Assembly (NCBI RefSeq): GCF_004011505.1
Contig: NZ_SAUN01000001.1
Coordinates: forward strand, 6,599,501-6,663,500
Direction of reading: 5' to 3'
From: Nonomuraea polychroma
GTDB taxonomy: Bacteria > Actinomycetota > Actinomycetes > Streptosporangiales > Streptosporangiaceae
Length of the DNA: 64,000 nt
Below are positions 32,584-40,887 of the stretch, piece after piece. How positions within the stretch are numbered: the first letter of the stretch is position 1; each line of letters opens with the position of its first letter. The notes under the pieces were generated by a model that saw nothing but the letters and a program-made list of their open reading frames with translations, searched no databases and was not told where the DNA came from. A program made the translations under genes and the position numbers.

Positions 32584-33534
32584 ATGCCGCATCGCATCGC
32601 CGTCGTGGTGCTCAACCACTTCGCCCCGCTCGACCTCGGCGTGCCCGGCCAGGTGTTCTGGTCGGCCGAGACGCCGGAGGGCGAGAAGTTGTACGAGGTG
32701 GTGACCTGCTCCGAGGGCCGCCGGCCGGTCCGCTGCTCGGCCGGTTACAGCGTGCTGCCCGATGACGATCTCGACGTGCTGGACACGGCCGACACGGTCC
32801 TGGTGCCCGGCATTCACGCGGGCCGGGCGCTGAAGGACGGCACGATCTCGGACACCCTCCGCGCGGCGCTGCAGGGCCGCCCGCGCACGATGTCGATCTG
32901 CACGGGATCGTTCGTGCTGGCGGCGGCCGGCCTGCTGGACGGGCGCCCGGCGACTACGCACTGGCGAGACGCGGCCCGTTTCGCCGCGTTGTTCCCGGAG
33001 GTGAAGCTGGACCCCGACGTGTTGTTCGTGGACGACGGCGACGTGCTGACCTCGGCCGGGGTGGCGGCGGGGATGGACCTGTGCCTGCACGTGATCAGGC
33101 GCGATCACGGCAGCGAGGTGGCCAACCGGGCCGCCCGCCGCTGCGTCATGCCGCCGTGGCGGGACGGCGGCCAGGCACAGTACGTCGAACGCCCCCTTCC
33201 GCCCGAGGCCGACGGCGGCACCGCCGCCACCCGCGCCTGGATGCTGGCCCACCTCGACGCCCCGCTCGACCTGAACGCGCTGGCCGAGCACGCCAGGATG
33301 AGCGTGCGCACGTTCACCAGGCGGTTTCGCGAGGAGACCGGCGTGAGCCCGGCCAAGTGGCTGATCGGGCAGCGGGTGCAGCACGCCAGGCGCCTCCTGG
33401 AGACGACGGATCTCGGGGTGGAGGAGGTGGCCAGGCGGTCGGGCTTCGGCACGGCGGTCTCGCTGCGCCAGCACCTGCATGCGGCGGTGGGGGTGGCGCC
33501 GCTGGCCTACCGGCACACGTTCCGCCGCGTCTGA
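32584..33534 (+). CDS. GlxA-family transcriptional regulator (DJ-1/PfpI + AraC HTH)
   Basis: In this 316-residue protein the N-terminal DJ-1/PfpI-like domain (about 1-185) includes the nucleophile-elbow region SICTGSFVLAAAGLLDG with Cys near 103. The C-terminal double helix-turn-helix of AraC type (about 215-312) includes LAEHARMSVRTFTRRFREET and a second motif EEVARRSGFGTAVSLRQH. Such regulators usually activate a neighbouring catabolic or transport gene. The divergent MFS gene is the obvious target. A second paralogue lies at 38839-39825. Confidence 0.9.
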   Translation: MPHRIAVVVLNHFAPLDLGVPGQVFWSAETPEGEKLYEVVTCSEGRRPVRCSAGYSVLPDDDLDVLDTADTVLVPGIHAGRALKDGTISDTLRAALQGRPRTMSICTGSFVLAAAGLLDGRPATTHWRDAARFAALFPEVKLDPDVLFVDDGDVLTSAGVAAGMDLCLHVIRRDHGSEVANRAARRCVMPPWRDGGQAQYVERPLPPEADGGTAATRAWMLAHLDAPLDLNALAEHARMSVRTFTRRFREETGVSPAKWLIGQRVQHARRLLETTDLGVEEVARRSGFGTAVSLRQHLHAAVGVAPLAYRHTFRRV

Positions 33535-33619
33535 TCCCCTTGCGTCACGACTCTTGCCCGAATCCTCCCCTATGCCCCTACAATCGGCGCCAGTAAGATC
33601 GACAAGAAGGGGTCGTCAC

Positions 33620-34447
33620 ATGACCGAGGCGGACCGCGTACCTGCCGGGATCAACCCGAACGTGCCGAGCGTCGCCCGCATGTACGACTACTACCTCGGG
33701 GGCCGCGACAACTTCGCCGCCGACCGCGAGGCGGCCGAGAAGATGATCGAGATCGGCCGGCAGATGGGCAACGACGCCCGTGAGATCGCCCTGGCCAACC
33801 GCGGCTTCCTCGGCCGGGCCGTGCGCATGCTCGCCGAGGCGGGCGTGCGCCAGTTCATCGACATCGGCGCGGGGCTGCCCACCCAGGACAACGTGCACCA
33901 GGTGGCGCGGCAGCACGGCCCCGGCTCACGTGTCGTCTACGTGGACAACGATCCGATCGTCCTGGTCCACGCCCGTGCGCTGCTGGCCAGGGATCCGGAC
34001 GTCCTCGCCCTGGAGGGCGACCTGCGCGACCCGGACGCGATCCTGGACCACCCGCTCGTGGCCGGGCACGTCGACCTGTCCCAGCCGTACGCGGTCCTGC
34101 TGGTCGCCGTGCTCCACTTCATCACGGACGATGCCGAGGCCCGCCGGATCGTGGCGCGCATCCGCGAGCGCCTGGGGCCGGGCGGCTATCTGGTGCTGTC
34201 GCACCTGTACGCGGGCAACGCCACGGACGACGTCGCCGCGGCCGGCCAGCAGGTCTATTCGAGCACCGCACCGGGCGGCCTGGCGCGGCGCGGCTACGAC
34301 GAGATCGCCGCCTACTTCGACGGCCTCGACCTGCTCGGACCCGGCGTCGTGCCGGTCGCCGACTGGGCTCAGGACGCCTCCCCTGACGGCTCGTACGACC
34401 TCGTCAGGTCCGGCATCCTGGCCGGCGTAGGCCGCGTACGCGGATAA
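33620..34447 (+). CDS. SAM-dependent methyltransferase, SAV2177/DUF574 family
   Basis: The 275-residue protein starts with the family hallmark PNVPSVARMYDYYLGGRDNF (residues 13-32). The SAM-binding FIDIGAGLPTQDNVHQVA lies near 78-95, VVYVDNDPIVL near 108, and VLLVAVLHFI near 160. This family is greatly expanded in Streptomyces and Nonomuraea, and its substrates are unknown. The ATG at 33620 is chosen because the hallmark follows closely; the upstream reading overlaps the GlxA gene. A nearby AAGAAGGGG may be its ribosome site. Confidence 0.88.
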   Translation: MTEADRVPAGINPNVPSVARMYDYYLGGRDNFAADREAAEKMIEIGRQMGNDAREIALANRGFLGRAVRMLAEAGVRQFIDIGAGLPTQDNVHQVARQHGPGSRVVYVDNDPIVLVHARALLARDPDVLALEGDLRDPDAILDHPLVAGHVDLSQPYAVLLVAVLHFITDDAEARRIVARIRERLGPGGYLVLSHLYAGNATDDVAAAGQQVYSSTAPGGLARRGYDEIAAYFDGLDLLGPGVVPVADWAQDASPDGSYDLVRSGILAGVGRVRG

Positions 34448-34823
34448 ATCATCTTTTGTCGGACGCGAGCGGGACACCTGCCGCTCTCGACCTGAGCAGG
34501 ACGACCAGCGCCTCGCCCACCAGTCCGACCCCGATCGACAGCGGCATGGACGTGGCCTCCGGGTGCATGCCGGTCGCGACCGCCGGCACGAGGCCGTGCG
34601 CGCCGAGACAACATGCCCCTCGCTCGACCGGGTGGACGCCCGGCTGACGGAGCGGGTCGGCCCGCTGCCGGCCGCCCAGGGCGAGGACGAGCGGGCCGAG
34701 GGTGTCGAGCCGATGTTGTCGGAGCTCCTGCCGCTGGCCGAACCACTCTCTAGAAGTGCGGCGAGCGTGCTGCTTCCGTGGACCCTCACGGGTCAGGGTG
34801 CCCGCACGCGTTAGATTGAGGGC
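34448..34823. other. Gene-poor region with possible relics of two genes
   Basis: No complete gene is present. The minus strand at 34449-34604 reads as a hydrophobic tail (SIGVGLVGEALVVLLRSR) ending at a TGA. The plus strand at about 34605-34745 reads VDARLTERVGPLPAAQGEDE and an acidic-hydrophobic stretch with strong G/C third positions. Both lack starts. They look like the outer ends of a divergent gene pair whose middle was lost, as at 4.2-4.5 kb, but neither is identifiable. TTAGAT at 34811-34816 is the likely -10 of the following gene. Confidence 0.35.
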
Positions 34824-35393
34824 ATGTCCCTGACTCTCGATTTCGTCAGCACGATCAGGGCCGATCGTTCCGGATTGATCGACCTCCTGGCCGACGTGGA
34901 CGCCATGACGGCGTGGGTACGCGAGCATGCGGCCGAACTGGACGTCGATCCCGGCTTCACCGCGACGGAGGAGGCGCGCGAGGAGACCGTGCGGCTACGC
35001 CAGGCCGTACGCTCGCTGTTCGCCAGAGCCGTGGCCCCCGAACCGCCGAGCCGGGCGGACGCGGCCGGCCTGCCCGCGTTCGCGGAGTCGCTGGCCCTGG
35101 TCAACGCCACCGCCCTGGCCGCGCCCCGGGCCCCGCAACTGTCCTGGAACGGGCAGCCGGCCCTCGTCACCGTTCCCGCTGTGGAGGCCGAGCCGTCCGT
35201 ACAGCTGCGTGGTGCGCTCGCCACGGCCGCCGTGGAGTTCCTGGCGGGGCCGGATCGCACGCAGGTGCGCACCTGTCAGGCGCCGCGCTGCGTGCTCTAT
35301 TTCATCAAGGAACATCCACGTCAGGAGTGGTGCTCGACGGCCTGCGGCAACCGCGCGAGAGCGGCCAGGCACTACCGGGAACACAAGAAATGA
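34824..35393 (+). CDS. CGNR zinc-finger (ABATE-domain) protein, putative regulator
   Basis: The 189-residue protein has an N-terminal ABATE domain (about 1-130) and a C-terminal CGNR zinc finger with Cys residues in VRTCQAPRCVLYF and EWCSTACGNRARAARHY (about 150-186). The CGNR motif is thought to bind DNA, so these proteins are treated as stress-responsive transcription factors; direct evidence is sparse. The ATG lies 7 nt after a TTAGAT -10, so a leaderless mRNA is likely. The VOC-family gene follows 90 bp downstream. Confidence 0.87.
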   Translation: MSLTLDFVSTIRADRSGLIDLLADVDAMTAWVREHAAELDVDPGFTATEEAREETVRLRQAVRSLFARAVAPEPPSRADAAGLPAFAESLALVNATALAAPRAPQLSWNGQPALVTVPAVEAEPSVQLRGALATAAVEFLAGPDRTQVRTCQAPRCVLYFIKEHPRQEWCSTACGNRARAARHYREHKK

Positions 35394-35435
35394 CTCCATC
35401 TAACGTTTGCCGACCCGATTTGCCGTTATATTATT

Positions 35436-35467
35436 CCTAACGGCTAACCGGCCATACGTCCGTTAGA
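35436..35467. promoter_or_regulatory. Inverted repeat in the AT-rich promoter of the VOC gene
   Basis: CCTAACGG (35436-35443) and CCGTTAG (35460-35466) form a 7-bp inverted repeat in an unusually AT-rich stretch (TTATATTATT just upstream). A third half-like CTAACG lies at 35400-35405. It probably covers the promoter of the VOC/PNPOx-like pair. Confidence 0.35.
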
Positions 35468-35483
35468 TCTGAAGGAGTGCGGA

Positions 35484-35927
35484 ATGTCGTTCCAGACAGG
35501 GCACATCGGGCTCAACGTCACCGACCTCGACAAGTCCAAGGAGTTCTACCGGCGAATCTTCGGCTTCACGGTGGCGGGCGAGTCGCGGCAGGACGATCGC
35601 CGCTACGCGTTCCTGGCACAGGACGGCACGCTGGTGCTGACCCTCTGGCAGCAGAGCGAGGGACGCTTCGCCGCCGCCCTGCCGGGGCTGCACCACCTGT
35701 CGTTCCAGGTCGCCGACCTCGCCGCGGTACGCGAGGCCGAGGCGGTCATCAGGGAGATCGGGGCGACCCTGCACCACGACGGCGTCGTGCCGCACGGCGA
35801 GGGCGCCTCGTCGGGCGGCGTGTTCTTCGAGGACCCTGACGGCATCCGCCTGGAGATCTACGCTCCGGATGCCGCCGGCGACCGGCCCGCTCCCACGTCC
35901 GGCGCGCCGACCTGCGGGTTCTTCTAA
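35484..35927 (+). CDS. VOC-family protein (glyoxalase/dioxygenase superfamily)
   Basis: This 147-residue protein has two beta-alpha-beta-beta-beta modules: GHIGLNVTDLDKSKEFYRRI at the start with His7 as metal ligand, a second half beginning LPGLHHLSFQVADL with a His, and FFEDPDGIRLEIYAP near 115 with the conserved Glu. The metal-binding residues are kept, so it is probably an enzyme (glyoxalase, dioxygenase or fosfomycin-type), not only a binding protein; the substrate is unknown. RBS GAAGGAG precedes the ATG. It is directly followed (0 nt) by the PNPOx-like gene, forming a two-gene operon. Confidence 0.85.
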   Translation: MSFQTGHIGLNVTDLDKSKEFYRRIFGFTVAGESRQDDRRYAFLAQDGTLVLTLWQQSEGRFAAALPGLHHLSFQVADLAAVREAEAVIREIGATLHHDGVVPHGEGASSGGVFFEDPDGIRLEIYAPDAAGDRPAPTSGAPTCGFF

Positions 35928-36845
35928 ATGCGACACCCAGGCGAGATCGCCGTGCAGCGGCGGGCCGGGGTGCGCGGAGAAGACCGCGGCAGCTCGCGCA
36001 CCCGTCCCGAGATTCCGGACGTGGCGGCCGCCTTCCTGCGCGAGCAGCACCTGCTCGTCGCGGGCGCCGCCGACGACCGGGGCCGCTTCTGGGCCGGTGT
36101 GCTGACCGGCCCGCCCGGCTTCGCCTCGCCCGAGGACGACCGCACGATCGTGGTGCACGCCCTGCCCGGTCCGCCGCTGGATGGGCTGTTCGCCGGGGAA
36201 CGCGCCATCGGGCTGCTGGCCATCGAACCGCACACGCGGCGCAGGATGCGCGTGAACGGCACTGCCGTACAGGCGAAAGATGCGCTGGTGGTGTGGACGG
36301 AGCAGGTCTACTCGAACTGCCCCAAGTACATCCAGACCCGCGAGCCCACCTCCAAGCCCGCCGGCACCCCGGCGAGACTCGGTGGCGGCACCGCACTCCC
36401 GGCCCATCACCAGGAGTGGATCGGCACGGCGGACACGTTCTTCATCGCCACCGGCGTCGAAGAGCTCGGCGCGGACGTGTCGCACCGCGGCGGCAATCCG
36501 GGGTTCGTCCAGGTCACGGGGCCGGCATCACTGGTGTTCCCGGACTACGTCGGCAACTCGATGTACATGACGCTCGGCAACCTGGAGCTGAATCCGGCCG
36601 CCGGGTTGCTGTTCGTGGACTGGGAACGCGGGGAGACGCTGCACCTGACCGGGCGGGCCCGGGTGGACTGGGATCCGGGCGACGTGCCGGGCGCGCAGCG
36701 GCTGGTGCGGTTCGAGCTGGACGAGTATGTCCACGTCGCCGGGACCGTTGCGCCGGGCTGGACGGCCCCGGGCTACCACCGTTTCAACCCGCCGGTTCCT
36801 GGAGACGCTTCTCGAACCAGTGGTGAGCGTACGGCTCGTCGTTGA
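35928..36845 (+). CDS. Pyridoxamine 5'-phosphate oxidase-fold flavin-binding protein
   Basis: The 305-residue protein has a PNPOx-like split barrel in two parts: residues about 30-130 (FLREQHLLVAGAADDRGRFW) and 160-285, with FFIATGVEELGADVSHRGGN and PDYVGNSMYMTLGNLELNP resembling the FMN-binding region of general stress and nitroreductase-like flavoproteins. Such proteins often fuse to ferredoxin reductase, but here the domain is alone. The substrate is unknown. The ATG touches the TAA of the VOC gene. The 3' end overlaps the convergent MarR-GNAT gene by 62 nt, which is unusually long. Confidence 0.75.
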   Translation: MRHPGEIAVQRRAGVRGEDRGSSRTRPEIPDVAAAFLREQHLLVAGAADDRGRFWAGVLTGPPGFASPEDDRTIVVHALPGPPLDGLFAGERAIGLLAIEPHTRRRMRVNGTAVQAKDALVVWTEQVYSNCPKYIQTREPTSKPAGTPARLGGGTALPAHHQEWIGTADTFFIATGVEELGADVSHRGGNPGFVQVTGPASLVFPDYVGNSMYMTLGNLELNPAAGLLFVDWERGETLHLTGRARVDWDPGDVPGAQRLVRFELDEYVHVAGTVAPGWTAPGYHRFNPPVPGDASRTSGERTARR

Positions 36846-37686
36846 AGGGCTCCACCTCGCGATAGCCCGACGCCCGGTACAGGGCGATGGCCTCGGTGAG
36901 CGCCCGGTTGGTCTCCAGCCGCACCGTACGCAGGCCGTTCGCGGCCGCCCGGCCCTCGGCCTCGGCGAGCAGCCGGCGGCCCAGCCCGAGGCCGCGCGTG
37001 GAGGGGTCCACCCACATGCGCTTGAGCTGGACGTACCCGCTGCCGGGGTGCAGCTTGAGTGCCACGCATCCGACCGGCTCGGCGCGGAGCGTGGCCACCA
37101 GCAGCATCCCGGCCGGCGGGCGGAGTTCGTGGTCGTCGGCGGAGATGCTGCGGGCCGGGTCGAAGCCGCCGTCGAACCGGCGGGCCAGCTCGTCGACGTA
37201 CGCCTGGAAGCAGTGGCGGGCGTGCGGGTGGCGCGGGTCGAGCACGTCGACGGCGACCGTCGAGGCGAGGAGCAGGCGTTCGACCTCCGACATCGCGGCC
37301 ATGAGGCGCTCGCGCTGCCGGTCGGAGAGCGGCGCCAGGATCGACGTGGCCGCCTCGTCGGACCTGCGGTCCAGCTCCTCCCGCTCGGCGAGGCCCGCAG
37401 GGGTGAGCCGGGCCGTGCGCACCCGCCCGTCGGAGCCGCCACCGTCGTCGACGACGACCAGCCCGTCGGCCTCCAGCGAACGCAGCAGCCGGCTCAGGTA
37501 TCCCGAGTCGAGCTCCAGCCGCGCACGCAGGGCGCGCACCTCGCTGCCTGCGGCGCCGATCTCCCAGAGCACCCGAGCCTGTCCGAGCGGGCGATCCCTG
37601 GCGAGGAACCTGTCGTCGAGCGCTCCGATCCGTTGCGTCACGGTCCGCTGGAACCGGCGCACCAGCGCGATCGCTGTGATGTTCAT
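36784..37686 (-). CDS. MarR regulator fused to GNAT acetyltransferase
   Basis: In this 300-residue protein, residues 1-135 form a MarR winged helix (LGQARVLWEIG, LRARLELDSGYLSRLLRSLE, then wing DGGGSDGRVRTARLT). Residues 145-300 form a GNAT domain with the acetyl-CoA loop VDPSTRGLGLGRRLLAEAEG (motif A, RGxGxG-like) and YRASGYREVEPFN. Such fusions couple sensing and acetylation, but targets are mostly unknown. A perfect 16-bp inverted repeat lies 3 bp from the start codon and probably mediates autorepression. Confidence 0.9.
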   Translation of the reverse strand: MNITAIALVRRFQRTVTQRIGALDDRFLARDRPLGQARVLWEIGAAGSEVRALRARLELDSGYLSRLLRSLEADGLVVVDDGGGSDGRVRTARLTPAGLAEREELDRRSDEAATSILAPLSDRQRERLMAAMSEVERLLLASTVAVDVLDPRHPHARHCFQAYVDELARRFDGGFDPARSISADDHELRPPAGMLLVATLRAEPVGCVALKLHPGSGYVQLKRMWVDPSTRGLGLGRRLLAEAEGRAAANGLRTVRLETNRALTEAIALYRASGYREVEPFNDEPYAHHWFEKRLQEPAG

Positions 37687-37688
37687 TG

Positions 37689-37704
37689 TCTGACTTTAGT
37701 CAGA
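37689..37704. promoter_or_regulatory. Perfect MarR-type operator at the MarR-GNAT start
   Basis: TCTGACTTTAGTCAGA has 7-bp perfect arms and a 2-bp spacer. It lies 3 bp upstream of the ATG of the minus-strand gene, so it must overlap the transcription start of a leaderless or very short-leader mRNA. Confidence 0.7.
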
Positions 37705-37781
37705 GAATCTTTGGTCGGGAAGGGGGTCGTTGAGGTAAATGGCTCGCCTCCGAGCACGGTCCGTGAAACGGTCGAGTCCTG

Positions 37782-38867
37782 ATGATTCGATGGACGGAGT
37801 CAGGGCGGGAACGGTCGGCGGTCTGGCGTTCGGCGCTCGGGGTGCCACCGCCCCAGCGTGTCGTGATCGCCGACGACCGCACGAAGGCCGCCACCGCATA
37901 CCGTCTGGCCTGCGAGGGCACCGCGCTGCTATGGCGGGGCGACTTCCACAACGCCCGTCAGCTGCTCAGCGCCATGGGCCGGCGCTGCGAGGCCGCCGCC
38001 CCGGGAGCGGGGTTCCACCGTCACCGCCAGGCCCAGTCCCAGCGTGCCCGCACGCTCGGCATGCTGCTCATTCCCTATGACGCCGACCACGTGGTGCCGC
38101 TGCGCAGGGCGCCGGACGTCAAGGAGGCCTGTGCCGAGGTCTACGGACCGACGGCGGCGCCTGGTGTGGGGCCGCTCCGCGAGTTGCTCGGCCTGATCGG
38201 CGCCCACGAGTGGCGCAAGAAGGGGGTGTACGTCCCCGCGCTCGGCGCACGCGTCCACCCGCACCACGGCGTCTTCTCCCCCGTCAGGGGCGAATACGTC
38301 GACCTGGTCGCAGAGGAGCCGCTGCCGGGCGACCGGCTGGCGTTCGACGTCGGCACGGGCACGGGCGTGCTGGCGGCGGTCCTTGCCAGGCGCGGCATCC
38401 GGCATGTCGTGGCCACCGACCTCGACCGGCGGGCGGTGGAGTGCGCCGAGGACAACGTCACGCGGCTGGGCCTGGAAGGCCGCGTGGAGGTCGTGCGGGC
38501 CGATCTGTTCCCGCCGGGGCGGGCACCGCTCGTCGTGTGCAATCCGCCGTGGCTGCCCGCCATCCCCATCTCGCCCCTCGACCAGGCCGTTTACGACCCG
38601 GACGGGCGGATGCTCGAGGGGTTCCTGAGCGGGCTGGCCGAGCATCTCGAGCCTGGGGGCGAGGGCTGGCTGATCCTGTCCGATCTGGCCGAGCACCTGG
38701 GACTGCGCACCCGGGAGCAGTTGCTGGGCGCGTTCACGCGGGCGGGGCTGCGGGTGGCCGGGCGCCGGGATGTCGCCCCGCGGCACAACCGGGCGAAGGA
38801 CGCGGCGGATCCGCTGCACGCGGCGCGCGCCGCCGAGGTCACGTCCCTGTGGCGGCTGATCCGCTGA
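37782..38867 (+). CDS. Class I SAM-dependent methyltransferase with NPPW motif
   Basis: This 361-residue protein has an N-terminal domain of about 145 residues and no clear match. The C-terminal half has the SAM loop FDVGTGTGVLAAVLARRG near 190, the acidic DLDRRAVECAEDNV near 215, and VVCNPPWLP near 250. The (N/D)PPY/W motif marks N-methyltransferases acting on planar nitrogen (HemK/PrmC, RsmC/RlmG and DNA types). The target (rRNA, protein or small molecule) is open. The start is uncertain because no strong ribosome site precedes the ATG. The 3' end overlaps the convergent GlxA-type gene by 29 nt. Confidence 0.8.
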   Translation: MIRWTESGRERSAVWRSALGVPPPQRVVIADDRTKAATAYRLACEGTALLWRGDFHNARQLLSAMGRRCEAAAPGAGFHRHRQAQSQRARTLGMLLIPYDADHVVPLRRAPDVKEACAEVYGPTAAPGVGPLRELLGLIGAHEWRKKGVYVPALGARVHPHHGVFSPVRGEYVDLVAEEPLPGDRLAFDVGTGTGVLAAVLARRGIRHVVATDLDRRAVECAEDNVTRLGLEGRVEVVRADLFPPGRAPLVVCNPPWLPAIPISPLDQAVYDPDGRMLEGFLSGLAEHLEPGGEGWLILSDLAEHLGLRTREQLLGAFTRAGLRVAGRRDVAPRHNRAKDAADPLHAARAAEVTSLWRLIR

Positions 38868-39825
38868 ACGCCTTCCGGTACGCCGACGGCGATGTGCGCA
38901 TGGCCTTGGTGAAATGGTGCCGGAACGTCACCGGACTCTCGAAGCCCACCGCCGCCCCGATCTCCTCCACCGGCGCCGCCGTGGACTCCAGCATCGTCAG
39001 GCTGGCGGCCACCCGCTGCGAGATCACCCATCGCAAGGGGCTGGTGCCGGTCTGCCGCCTGAAATGCCGGATGAACGAGCGTTGCGACATGTTCGCCACC
39101 CTGGCCAGATCCGCCACGGCAAGGGGCCGGGCCAGGTTGTCCAGCGCCCACGACATCGCCCTGGCCACCGCGTCGTCGTCCTCGACCGCCGTGACCGCGG
39201 CCTCGATGAACTGCGCCTGCCCGCCTTCCCGGTGCGGCGGCACGACCAGGCGGCGGGCCACGGTGTTGGCCACGCCGGGGCCGTGGTCGGTACGGACGAG
39301 GTGGATCAGCAGGTCGAGCCCCGCGGCGCTGCCGGCGCTGGTCAGCACGTCGCCCTCGTCCACGTACAGGACCGACGGGTTGACCCGCACGGCGGGAAAA
39401 CGTTCCTGGAGCAGGCCGGCGTATCTCCAGTGCGTGGTCACCGTGCGCCCGTCCAGCAGCCCGGCGGCGGCCAGCGCGAACGCTCCCGAGCAGATGGACA
39501 CCATGCGGGCGCCACGCGAGTGCGCCAGCCGCAATGCCGCGACCAGCTCTCCGGACACAGGCGCGTGCACGTCAGCCCCGGGCACGATCACGGTGTCGGC
39601 GCTCGCCAGCACGTCCAGCCCGTGCTCGGCCCGCATGGTGAACCCGCCCACGACCCTGAGCGGCTCCAGCGTCTCGGCGCACACCGTGAGGTCGTACCAG
39701 GGCACGTCCAGCTCGGGCCGGGGCAGTCCGAACAGCTCCACGACGCAGCCGAGCTCGAACGGCGCCATCCCGTCGAAGGCCAGCACGGCCACCCGGTGAG
39801 GCAGGTAAGGAGCGGGCAGCGGCAT
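38839..39825 (-). CDS. GlxA-family transcriptional regulator (DJ-1/PfpI + AraC HTH)
   Basis: The 328-residue protein has an N-terminal DJ-1/PfpI-like domain with SICSGAFALAAAGLLDGRTV near 115, and a C-terminal AraC double HTH (VADLARVANMSQRSFIRHFR, then VEEIGAAVGFESPVTFRHHF). It is similar to the regulator at 32584-33534, so these are paralogues. Its own target is not obvious; the adjacent divergent type III polyketide synthase gene begins 42 bp from its start and is the best candidate. ATG at 39825. Confidence 0.9.
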   Translation of the reverse strand: MPLPAPYLPHRVAVLAFDGMAPFELGCVVELFGLPRPELDVPWYDLTVCAETLEPLRVVGGFTMRAEHGLDVLASADTVIVPGADVHAPVSGELVAALRLAHSRGARMVSICSGAFALAAAGLLDGRTVTTHWRYAGLLQERFPAVRVNPSVLYVDEGDVLTSAGSAAGLDLLIHLVRTDHGPGVANTVARRLVVPPHREGGQAQFIEAAVTAVEDDDAVARAMSWALDNLARPLAVADLARVANMSQRSFIRHFRRQTGTSPLRWVISQRVAASLTMLESTAAPVEEIGAAVGFESPVTFRHHFTKAMRTSPSAYRKAFSGSAATGT

Positions 39826-39867
39826 GCCCGCATGTTAGCCGGGCCCTCTCCGCGGCATGAGTTATAT

Positions 39868-40887
39868 ATGCATATTTCGGGAGTGCAGACGGTTTTGCCC
39901 GATCACCGCTACGACCAGGCGGAGATCACCGAGGCCTTCTCCCGGCTGACCGACTGCGACGAGGATCTCCTGCGGCGGTTCCATACCGCGACGGGCGTGA
40001 CTGGCCGCAATCTGGCTCTCCCACTCGCGGACTACACCAAACTCGACTCCTTCGCCCGCGCCAACGACATGTACGTCGAGATCGCCCTCGACCTGTCCGA
40101 GCAGGCGCTGCGCGGCGCTCTCGACAAGGCCGGCGTGCGTCCCGAGAAGGTGGACCACCTGCTGTTCTGCTCCACCACCGGCCTGGCCACGCCCTCGCTC
40201 GACGCCCGCCTGGCCCAGCGTGTGGGGCTGCGGCCCGACGTCAAGCGCATGCCCGTGTTCGGCCTCGGCTGCGCGGCAGGCGCGTCCGGGCTGGCGCGCC
40301 TGCACGACTACCTGCGCGGCTGGCCGGGACACGCGGCGGCGCTGGTCTGCGTGGAGTTGTGCTCGCTGACGATCCAGCGGGACGACACCTCGATCGCGAA
40401 CCTCGTGGCCAGCGGCCTGTTCGGGGACGGCGCGGCGGCCGTCGTGGCGACGGGGCGCGGGCCGGGGCCCGAGGTCGTGGCCACCCGCAGCCGCCTCTAT
40501 CCCGGCACCGAACATCTCATGGGATGGGAGGTGGGCGAGCACGGCTTCCGCATCGTGCTGGACCCGGAGCTGACCGCCTTCGTGGAGCAGGAGCTGGCCG
40601 CCGACATCCGGGCCTTTCTCACCGACTACGGCCTGACCCCGGACCAGGTGGCCACCTGGATCTGCCATCCCGGCGGGCCCAAGGTCATCGAGAAGATCGT
40701 GGACACGCTGGGCCTGCCGCCCAGGGCCCTCGACATCACCTGGCGCTCGCTGCGTGAGCACGGCAACCTGTCGTCGGTCTCGGTGCTCCACGTGCTGCAG
40801 GAGACCCGCGGGCGGCCGGACGCGCCCGCCGTGCTCCTCGCCCTGGGACCGGGCTTCTCCGCCGAGTTGCTGCTGCTGCACTGGTGA
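39868..40887 (+). CDS. Type III polyketide synthase (chalcone/alkylresorcinol synthase-like)
   Basis: This 339-residue homodimeric-type KAS enzyme has the catalytic triad Cys135 (GLGCAAG), His267 (ICHPGG) and Asn300 (EHGNLS). Bacterial type III PKSs extend a starter acyl-CoA with malonyl-CoA to give pyrones, resorcinols or naphthols. The next gene is an isoprenylcysteine-methyltransferase-like membrane protein, the pairing seen in SrsA-SrsB (Streptomyces griseus) and BpsA-BpsB (Bacillus), which make methylated phenolic lipids. Alkylresorcinol or alkylpyrone formation is therefore likely (inference). The AT-rich GTTATATATG surrounds the ATG, so the transcript may be leaderless. The stop overlaps the next start (GTGA). 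Confidence 0.9.
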   Translation: MHISGVQTVLPDHRYDQAEITEAFSRLTDCDEDLLRRFHTATGVTGRNLALPLADYTKLDSFARANDMYVEIALDLSEQALRGALDKAGVRPEKVDHLLFCSTTGLATPSLDARLAQRVGLRPDVKRMPVFGLGCAAGASGLARLHDYLRGWPGHAAALVCVELCSLTIQRDDTSIANLVASGLFGDGAAAVVATGRGPGPEVVATRSRLYPGTEHLMGWEVGEHGFRIVLDPELTAFVEQELAADIRAFLTDYGLTPDQVATWICHPGGPKVIEKIVDTLGLPPRALDITWRSLREHGNLSSVSVLHVLQETRGRPDAPAVLLALGPGFSAELLLLHW

